Positions 1 through 11,994 of a stretch of 64,000 nucleotides of DNA are shown piece by piece. A program made the position numbers and the translations under genes. Each line of letters starts with the position of its first letter. Within the stretch, counting starts at the first letter, position 1. Source of the DNA: Aralia elata (taxonomy: Eukaryota; Streptophyta; Magnoliopsida; Apiales; Araliaceae); contig JAVJAP010000352.1 of the NCBI GenBank assembly GCA_034770075.1, positions 62,001-126,000 on the forward strand, in the 5' to 3' direction. Under the pieces are notes generated by a model. It was not told where the DNA came from and searched no databases. It worked only from the letters and a program-made list of their open reading frames with translations.

Positions 1-389
1 ATTGATAATGTACAATAGTTCATACGAGTAGGGACACTTGCGTAACCAAACTTAGAATACAAATTTTTAATATGAGTCATAGCAATTTAGTAATAAGATA
101 CTTTTAACAATGAACGAATCGAAGGAATTTCGAATTTATAATAATTATACTAATTTGTACAAGTGAGGACACTTGCCAAAGAACAGAACAATTTTGATTC
201 TAAATGCATCACATGAGACAATATCGAGATATTTGAAATCAATAGATAGCTTGAATAAAGTTTAAGAATACTTGCATAACATATGGATCCATTGCATAAA
301 GTAAATGCAAGGGTTACGATAATTGCATGTACGAATAACAAAGATCGTTATGGATATGAATAATTAACAATAATTATTCACGAGCATGC
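1..389 (-). mobile_element. AT-rich host tract, probable minus-strand gypsy LTR, segment 1
   Basis: No gene is seen here. The stretch contains short phrases such as acttgcataacata that recur at 9600-9900 and again at 62450-62620, where they lie in another LTR-like tract. Target duplications of E1 and E2 show that 1-389 continues directly into 9530-10106 and then 16308-16786, so these were one sequence before the insertions. The reading as part of a gypsy LTR is an inference from these shared phrases and from an LTR-like end at 28885. Confidence 0.35.
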
Positions 390-2189
390 TGTTAGGTTTG
401 TATAACGCGAACATACAATCAAATTACATCAATAAAGCGGAAGCGCGATAAAATCAGATTTTAAAATTTTATACAAACCATCACCATGATCTTTCTTTAT
501 GCACAATTATTAATTAAACGAAAGAGATGGAGAATAAGAATTATACCCTTGTAGAATTCTAGCTTCCTCAGGTACAAGTTCACCTCCAATTCCTTCGCGT
601 TCTCCTTGAATTCCACCGATTAAATTCCTTCCTTTGATCAACGTTAGCCACCCAAGTGTTTGGCCTCTAGAGGTGATCCACCAAGGAATAATACTTGTTC
701 AAGAAGATGGGTGTTGGTAAAACCCTAGTTTCTATCTCTATAGAAATTGCAAGTACTCTCTCTCTCCAATTCTCATGGAAGAGTATGTAAATTGTCTAAC
801 CCCAAATCATAATAAGACTCCTCTTATTTATAGATATAGAGAACCCTCCTAAACTATTTAGGATTAAGGTTTTTATTTTAATTAAACTCCTTTAATTAAT
901 TGAACTCCTAATCCAATTAGGAATTCATGAGAGAGTACTTCTATTAATTAATTCTCAATCCCTATTAGGAATTAAATAATAGTAATTGTAATAATAATAA
1001 TAAGACTCTTCTTTATATTTAATATTTCCAAAATATTAAATAATAAATATTAAGCTATTTAATTTAATCTATCTCCATAGACTAAATTAAATACACTTAA
1101 CTTATTATTATAATTATGCCATTAACTTCTTAAATAAATATTTTTCTTTTGCGGTGTGACCCTTTAGGTTCTCCATATTAAACCGATTGTGAATAAATCA
1201 ATTAGAACAATTCTTATCTTATTTAAATAAATAAATTAAACTATTTAATTCATTTAAATAAATAATATTTATTCTACAATAAGGGTAAGCCCCCTTAGCG
1301 ATCAACGACTTTCCAGATAATATAGATTTCAACATTAATCATAAAAGAACCTTTCAGTGCATAGTTACCGTACAATTCAATCCTTCTACCATACAATGTC
1401 CCAATTAAATATAAGACATGGAATTACTGTCAAGTCTTATTTTATTTAATTATATGTATTTCGATTCTAAAATGCACAACTCTGATTAATGCAAATTAGA
1501 AACTCTTTTCTAATTTCATTCTGCTTTGGCCAAAGACTTCTAAGTCGTCATTTATCGAATCACATAGGACATTCTCTCCTTTTACTAGAAGTGGTAGATT
1601 CTTTGTTGATCATTCACCTATTTCCATGTACAACTTATTATACCCAATCATACCCTTTGATATACCCTAAAGGTCTTAAGGGACATGTCAAAGTATAACT
1701 CATCATACACAAGATACTATGATGATCTCAAGTCCAAGGATCACTTGTACTACTATCACTAGAGGAATTCCTATTGACAGACGAGTAAAACTCCATTAGG
1801 TATTCCTTAGCGAGCCACGTTCAGTGAACTTATTCTCTAATAAGCACCTACATACTTGCTTTAGTGTCTCCACACAAATGATTATGAGATCAATCATTCT
1901 CTTCATAAGAGCAAGCAACGTATGTACTAATCTATCCGGATTCACTAATCCCCTTTTTAGTAATCCAACGATTAGGAACGATTTTAGTTTATGAGCTATC
2001 TTGAATTTAGATCTCATTAGCATGATCACCATCATGATTCTAAAAGCATTGCTCAAAACTATGGGTTTATCACATTTAATATAACAACACCATATAGATA
2101 AAGTAAAATGCCTTTAACAAATGAATAAGATTACAAAGTATATGCTACATCATATCAAATATGATTGGCTTGTGTGCATACTACTTTCA
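390..2189 (-). repeat. E1 3' LTR
   Basis: This 1800-bp LTR begins, on the minus strand, at 2189 with TGAAAGTAGTATGC and ends at 390 with CCTAACA. It is the same length as the partner at 7725-9524 and nearly identical. A TATAAATA box lies on the minus strand at 825-832. Small open frames in it are non-coding. Confidence 0.95.
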
Positions 2190-2204
2190 ATCTCCCACTT
2201 GCAC
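2190..2204 (-). promoter_or_regulatory. E1 polypurine tract
   Basis: On the minus strand this reads GTGCAAGTGGGAGAT, directly before the TG of the 3' LTR. The same motif precedes the 3' LTRs of E3 (24274-24285) and E5 (37361-37370). It primes plus-strand DNA synthesis in retrotransposons. Confidence 0.85.
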
Positions 2205-5200
2205 TAAAGCCAATCGTCATGGTATCTAATACCCTTCTTCTCTAAGTGACGATCATCCTGCTGTTTGGATAAAGCTTCAGTAAATAGATATGCAATGTTG
2301 TTCTTGAGAGTCCACTATCTCTATAGTGACTCATTCTCTTTCAATGATTCCACTAATCAAATGAAAGTGCCACAACAATGTTTGAATCCAAGATGAGACT
2401 TAGGAACTATTCTTAGTTCTGTGATGAACTTTTTCATCCAAACAATCAACTTGCAGCTTCATTTACAGCTATATACTTTGTCTTTGTCACTAAACCAGCA
2501 ACTCTTTGCTGTTTGGAACCTTTCCAATTCACTGCACCACCTTTCAAGGTAACGATTTACCTTAAAGTGGATTTGTTATCATCTTGGTCAGTTTGAAAAA
2601 CTTGAGTCTGTTTAGCCCTCTAGTTTTAATTCAGACCTACCATGAATCATGATCACATCTTTAGTACCAAAAATTTAACGTGTTATAGAAAGTACCTAAA
2701 GATGTTTATCACTGTCTTACAGTGATCTTCTCCAGAATATGACTGATCAACACCAGGCCTTGTATATTCATTGCATACATGATAGTAACTCATGCGATCT
2801 CTCTTTCAATTGGGGACAATTTTAGAGAGATACACTCCATGGCTCATCATCATGAGACCTCTCTCGGAGTTTGCCATGCTAAACGCCTTTAGCATCGAAT
2901 GAATATACGTTCATTGGGTCAAGCCGAACATCCTTTTAAATCTATCTATATAGATTTATATCTCCAATTTATAGGATGCTCCTCCCAAGTCATTCATGGA
3001 GGAATGTTTAGACAATGTTATCTTTACTGATTGTAGCATTGGTGTGTTATTCCTTATCAGTAGTATATCAACATATAATACCAAGAATGTCACAGCGCTC
3101 CCACTGACCCTTTTGTACACACAAGGTTCATTCTCATTTTTGATAAAATCAAACTCTTTTGATTGTCTTATCAAAACGAATGTTCCATCTTTGAGAAGCT
3201 TGTTTCAATCCATCAATGGATCATTGTAGCTTAAAACACGATTTGCTTCAACCTTTGAAACAAATTCCTCTGGCTGTATCATACATACATTCTCCTCAAG
3301 TATTCATTGAGGAATGGCATCTCCACATCCATTTTGCCAGATTTCGTAATAAGCTGCAATCACAAGCAAAATCCAAATGGACTTGAGCATTACCCGGTAA
3401 TAAGGTTTTATCACAGTCAACTCCTTGACTTGAAAAACCTTTTAAACAGGTCTGGTCTTATAGGTCTCCACCTTGCCATTTGCCTCAGTCTTTCTCTTAA
3501 AGACCCATATTCACACTCTAGGCACTATGCCCTTTTGTGGAGTAACCAGAGTCTATACTTGGTTCTCATACATGGAGTCCATTTCGGATTTCATGGCCAT
3601 CTGCCATTTCTCTGAGTGTCTTCTACTCATAGCCTCATCGTATATAACTGGATCATCATCCTCTATGATGCGTACCTCATCATCATCTTCTATGATGAAT
3701 CCATACCTCCCAGGTATCTTCGGTACTCTTCCAGATTTACGATTTGGTTATGGTACAATAGGTCTATCTACAGGTTCCTCGGTTCGACTTAAAATGCTTT
3801 GTGGTTCTTGAACTCCTTCAAGATCTATTATCCTCTCACTAGCTCCTTCAATGATAAACACATTTATCTAAGAAGGTAGCGTGTAGAATTATAGTAATAA
3901 TACCCTAAACTTACTTTAGGATATCCCACAAGTCTGCACTTGTCAAATTTTGTCCCAAACTTATCTTTGAAACCTTTTTCACATAAGTTGGACAACCCCT
4001 TATCTTAATTTACTTAAGACTAGAAATCCTCCCTATCCATAACCTTTATGGAATCTTGGGGCCAGATTTTGAGGTTACCTTATTTTGTAGATATGCGGCC
4101 ATTTCTAGGGCATAACCCCAGATGGATACTAGAATGTCGGTAAAAATCATTATGGACTGCACCATGTCCAACAAAGTACAATTTCTCCTTTTAGATACAC
4201 CAATCAATTATTGCGTATCAGGAGGTTTCCATTATGAGAAAATACCATTTTGAGATGATCTAGAAACTCATTGCTCAAGTATTCTTTCTTCGATCTGATC
4301 AAATAATCTTAATACTTTGTCAATTTATTTCACTTCTGAATTCTTTGAACATTTCAAATGATTCAGACTTGTATTTCATCAAATACACACATTCAACTCT
4401 TTGAATGACCATCTCCTTTTTCTTTTACTAGTTTGTTCAATTTGCAAAATTATTTTTCATGTAAGTCAAGTATACAAAGTCTATGAAGTGATCTTCCAGC
4501 TTCAAACAAAACATTATCATTATAAATAGAAAAACAATTGTTCTTAAATATAATACCAGAACCTTCCTTGTCCAACAACGGAAGTAATAATGTTTCTAAA
4601 GAGAACTGGAACATAATAACAACTTATTAACTTAATAGACTTGCCCGTAGGCAATGCTAAACTATAAGTTCCTATGGTTAATGCAGCAACCTTTGCTCCA
4701 TTCCTACACATAAGATTACTTACTCTTAGTTTAGCTTTCTACTTCTGCTTAGTCTCTGCATTGGATTGCATACGTGAGAACTACAGCCGATATCCAATAC
4801 CCAAGTAGAACCTTGACTTATAGAAAAATTTATTTTAATCATGAACAAACCTATATCTGTAACCGAAGCTTCACTAAGCCTCTTCTGGTTAGCCTCTGTA
4901 AGATTCTCCTTACAGTTTCCTTACTAGTATCCCGACTTATTGCAGTGGAAGCAAACTCCTTTGCTATCTGCATCAGTCTTATTCTTATTGTCCTTTGTTT
5001 TTGCCTTTCCATTTACCTTCTTTGAATTATTCTTCTTTTAAGAAGATCCTTTGGCCCTCTTCCGCTTCCTGGAAGAATCATCTACTAGTAAGACTTGGTC
5101 TTTCTTGGTTGGAAAATGACTCTTTACAGTTTTCAACATATTTAAGCAACTCAGGCAGGCTGACATATAGCTTGTTCATGTGAAAATTCACAACAATTTG

Positions 5201-5699
5201 TGAGAAAGAGTCCGGAAGTGATTGCAAGATCAAATCTTGGATCAACTCTCCATCCATTAAAACCCAGTTGTCCCAATTGTTCAATCAGATTGATCATTTT
5301 GAGGACATTTGTCTATACTGTAGTGCCATCGGTTATTCTAGATCGGAAGAGCTCCTTAGATATCTTATATCTAATAGTCCTACTTTCCTCACCCTTCAAC
5401 TCCTTGAAGGTGCAGGAGTATAGTAGGAGCATCCATAGTTTCATGCTGACGCTGAAGCTCGTTACTCATGGATGCGAGCATGATGCATTGAGTCAACTGT
5501 GCATCATCTTGCCACTTTCTAAAAGTAGCAATCTCTTCCTCTGAGGCATTGTCTGCAACCATTGCAGGGATAGGCATATTAAGGACATAAGATAGCTTTT
5601 CAGCCTTGAGAACTTTTCTCAAATTCCTTAACTAGTCCGTATAATTCAGTCCGGTTAATTAGCATCTAATATGCTCCGCAGTGATAGTGAATTAGACAT
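2205..5699 (-). pseudogene. E1 gag-pol remnant (copia)
   Basis: Starting at the minus-strand ATG at 5699, weak pieces of Gag (5078-5699), a degraded zinc knuckle and protease (4700-4980), integrase (4080-4420), reverse transcriptase (2950-3830) and RNase H (2205-2800) can be aligned with E3. Stops and frameshifts occur throughout, so no functional protein is possible. At about 4409-4416 a 273-bp segment present in E3 is missing; it holds the pre-integrase zinc finger and the first catalytic Asp of integrase. The reverse transcriptase signature reads YVD-ILLI, lacking one Asp of the usual YVDD. E5 shares both lesions. Confidence 0.9.
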
Positions 5700-7709
5700 T
5701 GTAAAATTCTATAAATGAATTTGTAATTTTAATAACATTTTAGCATACATTCATTTTAATTAATTACCAAAATAAAGTAGGTCTTTATTTTAAATTGGTA
5801 TCTCCCACTATTTTCATCAAACTATATTACCCTCAGTATACAGTTCGGCAAATCTAATTAAAGATTTGCTAGTGAGAATAAGGATCCCATTTCAAATGTA
5901 TATAGCCTTGTGTGTGCACAACAAACTATATATAAATAAATAGGTAGACAACTATTGTCAATTACATCACTATGTAACTCCTTGTATTTTGCCTCTTAGA
6001 TTATAATGGTCAAGTGTGTGCACATCCGAACTAAAATAATCTAAGTTAAGTCCAACCTAGCACTTCCATATATTCGAAAGAAAAACACTGTCCTTGTGTG
6101 TGCACAACAAAACAGCATCGTTCAGTCTATGTATAAGCATCAAATGTGATAAAACAACATCTTAAATATTTAATACTCGCCTTGTGTGTGCACAACAAAC
6201 TCATATTAAATATTTAATACTCTATTATTTTACCATGCTAGAAGGCGACGTTCGATATTCCGAATATCTTTGAACGCTTAGGACTTAATATAATTACTTT
6301 GAGGGGTTTGTTATTATTTGTCTCATCTTGTTTAGCGCGCATGCACATATATATATAAAATACGCGTCATATTATTTAACATGCGAAGCATGTTGTATAA
6401 TATATAATATATACATAGTAAGCATGCACATATAGAATACTATATTCTACCCAGATTGATTATGGACTTTTATTCTAGTTTGGTTCACTAGAGCCACCAA
6501 GTAAACCAAAAGGTCAAACCTAGGGTGCAAGAATTAAATTTAAATATAACTATTACATTTAAACCCGAGCTCCATTACAAACGGCTCTTCAAGCGCTCCT
6601 TGCTCCCTTGTCTTCAATTCTTCAAAATTAATTCTAACTAGTCCTATTACAAAAACTATTTACAATAAATAGAAACCTTGATCAGCAGTCAAGGGGAAGT
6701 ACATAGGAGGGAGATAGAATTTACATTAAGAAAAATTAGAGAAGACGAGTTACGCAGACCCCATTTATAAAAACCCATACATTCAAGCATCCACTAAAAT
6801 AAATCCAATCACACATTGGTCAATAGTCCATAATCAATCCCTATTTATTATCATACATATCTCTATATGTATCAATAAATAACATTCATCCCATGAATAA
6901 TAAAATCATTTCATATATGCATTGATATCATTTAATGGGCAATATTAGTTAGTATAAAATTCAATTTCAACTCCAATTAGTTATCATGGAATCCAATTCC
7001 AACTCTAATTAGTTATCATAAAATCCAATTTCAATTAAAATAAACTTCTTTATTTTAATCATATTCCAAATCAAAATAAACTCTTTTATTTAATTTATCC
7101 AATTTTTTGAATAAAAATAAACTCTTTTATTTTTAATCAAATTCTAAATCAAAATAAACTCCTTTATTTTAATTAATATAGAAACCAATTTCAAGTTTAA
7201 AATAAACACCTTTATTTTTAACTTAAAATTGTTGAAAAATAAAATATGTTGAATCATATTCCTTATCAAAATAAACATCTTTATTTTTTAAGGAAACATG
7301 GAATCCTATTCCATATGTGAATAAACTCCTTTATTCTAGGAAACATGGAATCCTATTCCATATGTGAATAAACTCCTTTATTCTAGGAAACATGGAATCT
7401 TATTCCATATGTGAATAAACTCCTTTATTCTAGGAAACATGGAATCCTATTCCATATATGAATAAACTCCTTTATTCTAGTTAACGTAGAATCCAATTCC
7501 AAGTTCAAATAAAACTTTTAATTTTAATTATATTCCAATTCAAAATAAACCTTTTATCTTAATTAAAAATAAATAAAATCAAAATAAATAAAAAAATAAA
7601 TAAAATAAATAAAATAATTTTACACAAACAATTATGCCCAATTAAATTGTTCTTAACACATATCAATGTATATACAGAATCAAAACAATTAATAATTCGC
7701 ATAAAGTTT
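5700..7709 (-). other. E1 untranslated leader with hairpin repeats
   Basis: There is no gene between the primer site and the gag start. Two repeat types fill the leader. Near gag, TTGTG-TGTG-CACAA hairpins (plus-strand text) occur at 5908-5921, 6094-6107 and 6182-6195, with a weaker copy near 6012. Nearer the LTR, about 11 copies of the inverted repeat AATAAA-(4 nt)-TTTATT lie between 7039 and 7555. Unlike E3, this leader has no GC-rich palindrome array. Confidence 0.7.
7291..7478 (-). repeat. Four tandem 47-bp repeats in the E1 leader
   Basis: Units start at 7291, 7338, 7385 and 7432 with a constant 47-bp step. Each carries aggaaacatggaat, tattccatat and the inverted repeat AATAAACTCCTTTATT. 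They differ at only a few bases, so the expansion is recent. E3 has no such expansion at the matching place (about 18890-19030). Confidence 0.9.
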
Positions 7710-7723
7710 GGCTCTTGATACCA
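7710..7723 (-). promoter_or_regulatory. E1 primer-binding site (tRNA-iMet type)
   Basis: On the minus strand this reads TGGTATCAAGAGCC, one base after the 5' LTR. It matches the usual tRNA-iMet site TGGTATCAGAGC apart from one extra A. The site sets the minus strand as the element's sense strand. Confidence 0.85.
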
Positions 7724-7724
7724 C

Positions 7725-9524
7725 TGTTAGGTTTGTATAACGTGAACATACAATCAAATTACATCAATAAAGCGGAAGCGCGATAAAATCAGATTTTAAA
7801 ATTTTATACAAACCATCACCATGATCTTTCTTTATGCACAATTATTAATTAAACGAAAGAGATGGAGAATAAGAATTATACCCTTGTAGAATTCTAGCTT
7901 CCTCAGGTACAAGTTCACCTCCAATTCCTTCGCGTTCTCCTTGAATTCCACCGATTAAATTTCTTCCTTTGATCAACGTTAGCCACCCAAGTGTTTGGCC
8001 TCTAGAGGTGATCCACCAAGGAATAATACTTGTTCAAGAAGATGGGTGTTGGTAAAACCCTAGTTTCTATCTCTATAGAAATTGCAAGTACTCTCTCTCT
8101 CCAATTCTCATGGAAGAGTATGTAAATTGTCTAACCCCAAATCATAATAAGACTCCTCTTATTTATAGATATAGAGAACCCTCCTAAACTATTTAAGATT
8201 AGGGTTTTTATTTTAATTAAACTCCTTTAATTAATTGAACTCCTAATCCAATTAGAAATTCATGAGAGAGTACTTCTATTAATTAATTCTCAATCCCTAT
8301 TAGGAATTAAATAATAGTAATTGTAATAATAATAATAAGACTCTTCTTTATATTTAATATTTCCAAAATATTAAATAATAAATATTAAGCTATTTAATTT
8401 AATCTATCTCCATAGACTAAATTAAATACACTTAACTTATTATTACAATTATGCCATTAACTTCTTAAATAAATATTTTTCTTTTGCGGTGTGACCCTTT
8501 AGGTTCTCCATATTAAACCGGTTGTGAATAAATCAATTAGAACAATTATAATCTTATTTAAATAAATAAATTAAACTATTTAATTCATTTAAATAAATAA
8601 TATTTATTCTACAATAAGGGTAAGCCCCCTTAGCGATCAACGACTTTCCAGATAATATAGATTTCAACATTAATCATAAAAGAACCTTTCAGTGCATAGT
8701 TACCGTACAATTCAATCCTTCTACCATACAATGTCCCAATTAAATATAAGACATGGAATTACTGTCAAGTCTTATTTTATTTAATTATATGTATTTCGAT
8801 TCTAAAATGCACAACTCTGATTAATGCAAATTAGAAACTCTTTTCTAATTTCATTCTGCTTTGGCCAAAGACTTCTGAGTCGTCATTTATCGAATCACAT
8901 AGGACATTCTCTCCTTTTACTAGAAGTGGTAGATTCTTTGTTGATCATTCACCTATTTCCATGTACAACTTATTATACCCAATCATACCCTTTGATATAC
9001 CTTAAAGGTCTTAAGGGACATGTCAAAGTATAACTCATCATACACAAGATACTATGATGATCTCAAGTCCAAGGATCACTTGTACTACTATCATTAGAGG
9101 AATTCCTATTGACAGACGAGTAAAACTCCATTAGGTATTCCTTAGCGAGCCACGTTCAGTGAACTTATTCTCTAATAAGCACCTACATACTTGCTTTAGT
9201 GTCTCCACACAAATGATTATGAGATCAATCATTCTCTTCATAAGAGCAAGCAACGTATGTACTAATCTATCCGGATTCACTAATCCTCTTTTTAGTAATC
9301 CAACGATTAGGAACGATTTTAATTTATGAGCTATCTTGAATTTAGATCTCATTAGCATGATCACCATCATGATTCTAAAGGAATTGCTCAAAACTATGGG
9401 TTTATCACATTTAATATAACAACACCATATAGATAAAGTAAAATGCCTTTAATAAATGAATAAGATTACAAAGTATATGCTACATCATATCAAATATGAT
9501 TGGCTTGTGTGCATACTACCTTCA
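7725..9524 (-). repeat. E1 5' LTR
   Basis: This is the 1800-bp partner of 390-2189, with about 20 differences seen by eye. A minus-strand TATAAATA box lies at 8160-8167 and would drive the element's transcript toward lower coordinates. Confidence 0.95.
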
Positions 9525-10106
9525 CATGCTTTGAAATTGATAACTCATGTTGAGTTAGGAACTAACAACAAATGTAAAACGTTTAGGGTTAGGAACTTAC
9601 TTACACAGATCCAATTCATAAAGTAAAGGAAAAGGTAAGATACTTGCATATATACACCTATTGCATAAAATAAATGCGTAGGTTCGGATACTTGCACAAT
9701 AAAAGATTGAGTTAAGATACTTGCACAACATACGAATTTAGTTCATAATGTAAATGAAAGGATAAAATAGTTCCTCAATAATAGATTGAGTTAAAAGCTT
9801 GCAAAAACCTGAATCCATTTCATAAAGTAAATGAAAAGGATAGGATACTTGCATACATACACCTATTGCATAAAATAAATGCGTAGGTTCGGATACTTGC
9901 CTTGGTCGTTGACTACTGCTACGCAATTTAATATGACTTCTTTCGTAAGACCTACCAGTCATAAGATTGATCTTTCAATCAACAAATCATATTATATCTT
10001 ATAATATCACTTCTTTACAAGTAAATTATCTAACATTCAACCACATAAACAAATATTAGATAACACATTAACACCATACACATTCATAATTCTAAAACTA
10101 GCACAC
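9525..10106 (-). mobile_element. Host tract, segment 2, between E1 and E2
   Basis: No gene is seen. Degenerate repeats of a phrase around attgcataaaataaatgcgtaggttcggatacttgc occur two or three times between 9640 and 9900. Similar text is seen at 62450-62620 in another probable minus-strand LTR. The segment starts with the E1 target duplication (9525-9529) and ends with that of E2 (CACAC, 10102-10106). Confidence 0.35.
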
Positions 10107-11862
10107 TGATGAGTGGGTTTTATACCTACGAATTGAGTACGTTTGGCTTGATAATTTGTGAGTTCTTAAGTATTTTAAGTTAGTATTAGGTATTTATAGT
10201 GTTTTTATGTTATTTTGTAGGAAGAAACAAGGAAATGCGATCCGAACATCTTTTGGAGTACAATAAGCAAGCAAACGCAAAAAGGGAAGATTGCAGGGCT
10301 TTTAACACTAAGTTGGATGCATGTTCTTGGTTTAGAACTTAGATTTTATTGTAGAGTTACTCCTTAGCTTTCCGGAACATCTTGAATCGTCACAATCAGA
10401 GTTCGGATGAGAAAGTAATGACCGTTTTACCAATGGACGTTGAACCTCAAAGTTTGGAGTTGTCATTTGCATAACACTCACTTCAAGCCCAATTTTGACT
10501 TTGATCCAATCTGTATCTCTCAATTCTCAAACAATGAAAGTTGTAGATCTCGTCGAGAGCTTCGATTTGATATGTGGCAGACCCCGTAACTCCTCCCGGA
10601 TCAAATGTTATGACCAATTTACCAACAGACGTCCGAGCAGAATTTTGTTGAGCGCGGTCGCGCCGTTTCCAAGTGTATTTTGGGCGCGGCCGCGCTTGTC
10701 TGCAGAGTGAAAAACATGATTTCTGGCACTTGGGCGCGGCCGCGCTGCTTTCTAGGCCAAATAGGGGTGCGGCCGCGCTGCGTCGGATTGTTGAAAAGCT
10801 TATTTTTGACCCAAATTGAATGAAACAAGGATTGTAACTTCTAATTGGTTTAGGACTTTAACTAGAACCTATAAATACATGATGTGAGGCATAGAATAGG
10901 AGAGATTTTGCTACTTTTTGCTAACCCTAGTTTGGGAGAAAGAGAGGGAGGCTTGAAGCAATTGAGCAAGCAAGAAGGATTCATCACAAGAGCTGAAGGA
11001 GAGACTCAAGGATTGCAATTACAAATTCTATTCTCTTCCCTAATCTTTTATTTTGTATTCTTGAATGCTTTATCAATTGTGGATTAAGGATTTTAATTCA
11101 ATTATGAACTAATTTCTTTTTAGGATTACAATGGAACTTATTGCGTAGCTTTTATTGATATGCTTCCTTGTTAATTATTATTGATTATTATCGGATTGTC
11201 TATTATGATTTGTGCATAATTGCTTAATAGCCTGATCATCAATTACCGTGGTAATCTATATGAACTCGAGAGATGGATTATAGATTTAGACCTAATCATA
11301 ATAGCATGTGATTGTGTTTTCTACATGGTGATAGAACTCATAATTTGTGTCTAGGATAGAGATATACCTATATGCCGCATGTAATCTGAAAGAGAACTTG
11401 AGCTTTAAATCCTTTTTAATTGTAATTCACATAGAGATATAGTGAATTAGTTAACTAGGGTGTTCATCTTAATTCTATCTTTTGTGGATTTAAGTTGATT
11501 CGTTTATGATACATCGAAAGATAGTTATAAATATTGATGAGTTCTTGATTAAAAATCCGGAATAATTAATATAACTTAACAGGTAGTGTATTAATTCAAG
11601 TGAAATATTATGGAAAATTGTAATCTTAAGCCTTTTTATATTAATTCAATTCTTGGTAGTTAGTAATTAGTTAGTTTAGTACTTTATTTTCAAAATTCAA
11701 AATCTTTTATCGAATTGTTTAAATAAAATTAATTTGATTATGAGTTAGTATTTGGTAATTATTATTAAATAATTCTCTGTGGGTTCGACACTCTCTTATC
11801 ACTTTATTACTTATTGATCGTGTACACTTGCACGTATGTATTGATTGCTAAATTGACAAACA
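10107..11862 (+). repeat. E2 5' LTR
   Basis: It begins TGATGAGTGGGTTTTATACC and ends GACAAACA, both shared with the E7 LTR termini. A TATAAATA box is at 10870-10877. The U3 part holds palindrome array A1 (10652-10778). Short open frames at 10495-10710 and 10884-11087 recur in the other LTR and are not genes. Confidence 0.95.
10652..10778 (+). repeat. GC palindrome array A1 (E2 5' LTR)
   Basis: Four 12-bp units of the form GCGC-N4-GCGC lie at 10652-10663, 10684-10695, 10734-10745 and 10767-10778. The usual core is GGCC; the first unit has GGTC and the last starts GTGC. Centre spacings are 32, 50 and 33 bp. The surroundings are AT-rich. Confidence 0.9.
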
Positions 11863-11868
11863 AGTTTT

Positions 11869-11887
11869 TGGCGCCGTTGCCGGGGAA
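11869..11887 (+). promoter_or_regulatory. E2 primer-binding site (tRNA-Asp type)
   Basis: TGGCGCCGTTGCCGGGGAA lies six bases after the LTR. It is complementary to the 3' end of plant tRNA-Asp, which ends CCCCGGCAACGGCGCCA. The same site is used by E7 at 58416-58434. Confidence 0.9.
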
Positions 11888-11994
11888 TTAGTTTAATAAT
11901 TTTTGCCATCATTAGCTTCAATCAAATTAGTTTTAATTTAAACATTTTGTTTTTATTTTAATTCTCTTCGTATATTTCTCTCTTTTCAGGTACC

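Larger units (their letters stand above)
390..9524 (-). mobile_element. E1: complete-ended, non-autonomous Ty1/copia LTR retrotransposon
   Basis: The element runs from one 1800-bp LTR to another, both starting TG and ending CA on the minus strand. It is flanked by a perfect 5-bp target duplication, CATGC, at 385-389 and 9525-9529. Order on the minus strand is 5' LTR, tRNA-iMet primer site, 2-kb leader, gag-pol remnant, polypurine tract, 3' LTR. The LTRs differ at roughly 20 positions, about 1%, so insertion was recent. The coding region, in contrast, is riddled with stops and deletions, some shared with E5. It belongs to the same family as E3 by LTR, leader and gag similarity. Confidence 0.95.

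Noticed and set aside
1796..2056. Recurring 86-residue open frame (also at 9131-9391, 16942-17202, 24441-24701 and 48091-48302)
   Set aside because: It is a chance frame in the copia LTR, on the sense strand of each element, with no recognised domain and no start context of its own.
10884..11087. 67-residue open frame repeated at 15362-15565
   Set aside because: It lies in the R/U5 part of the E2 LTR after the TATA box. Identity between copies reflects the paired LTRs. It could be a leader peptide, but nothing supports translation.
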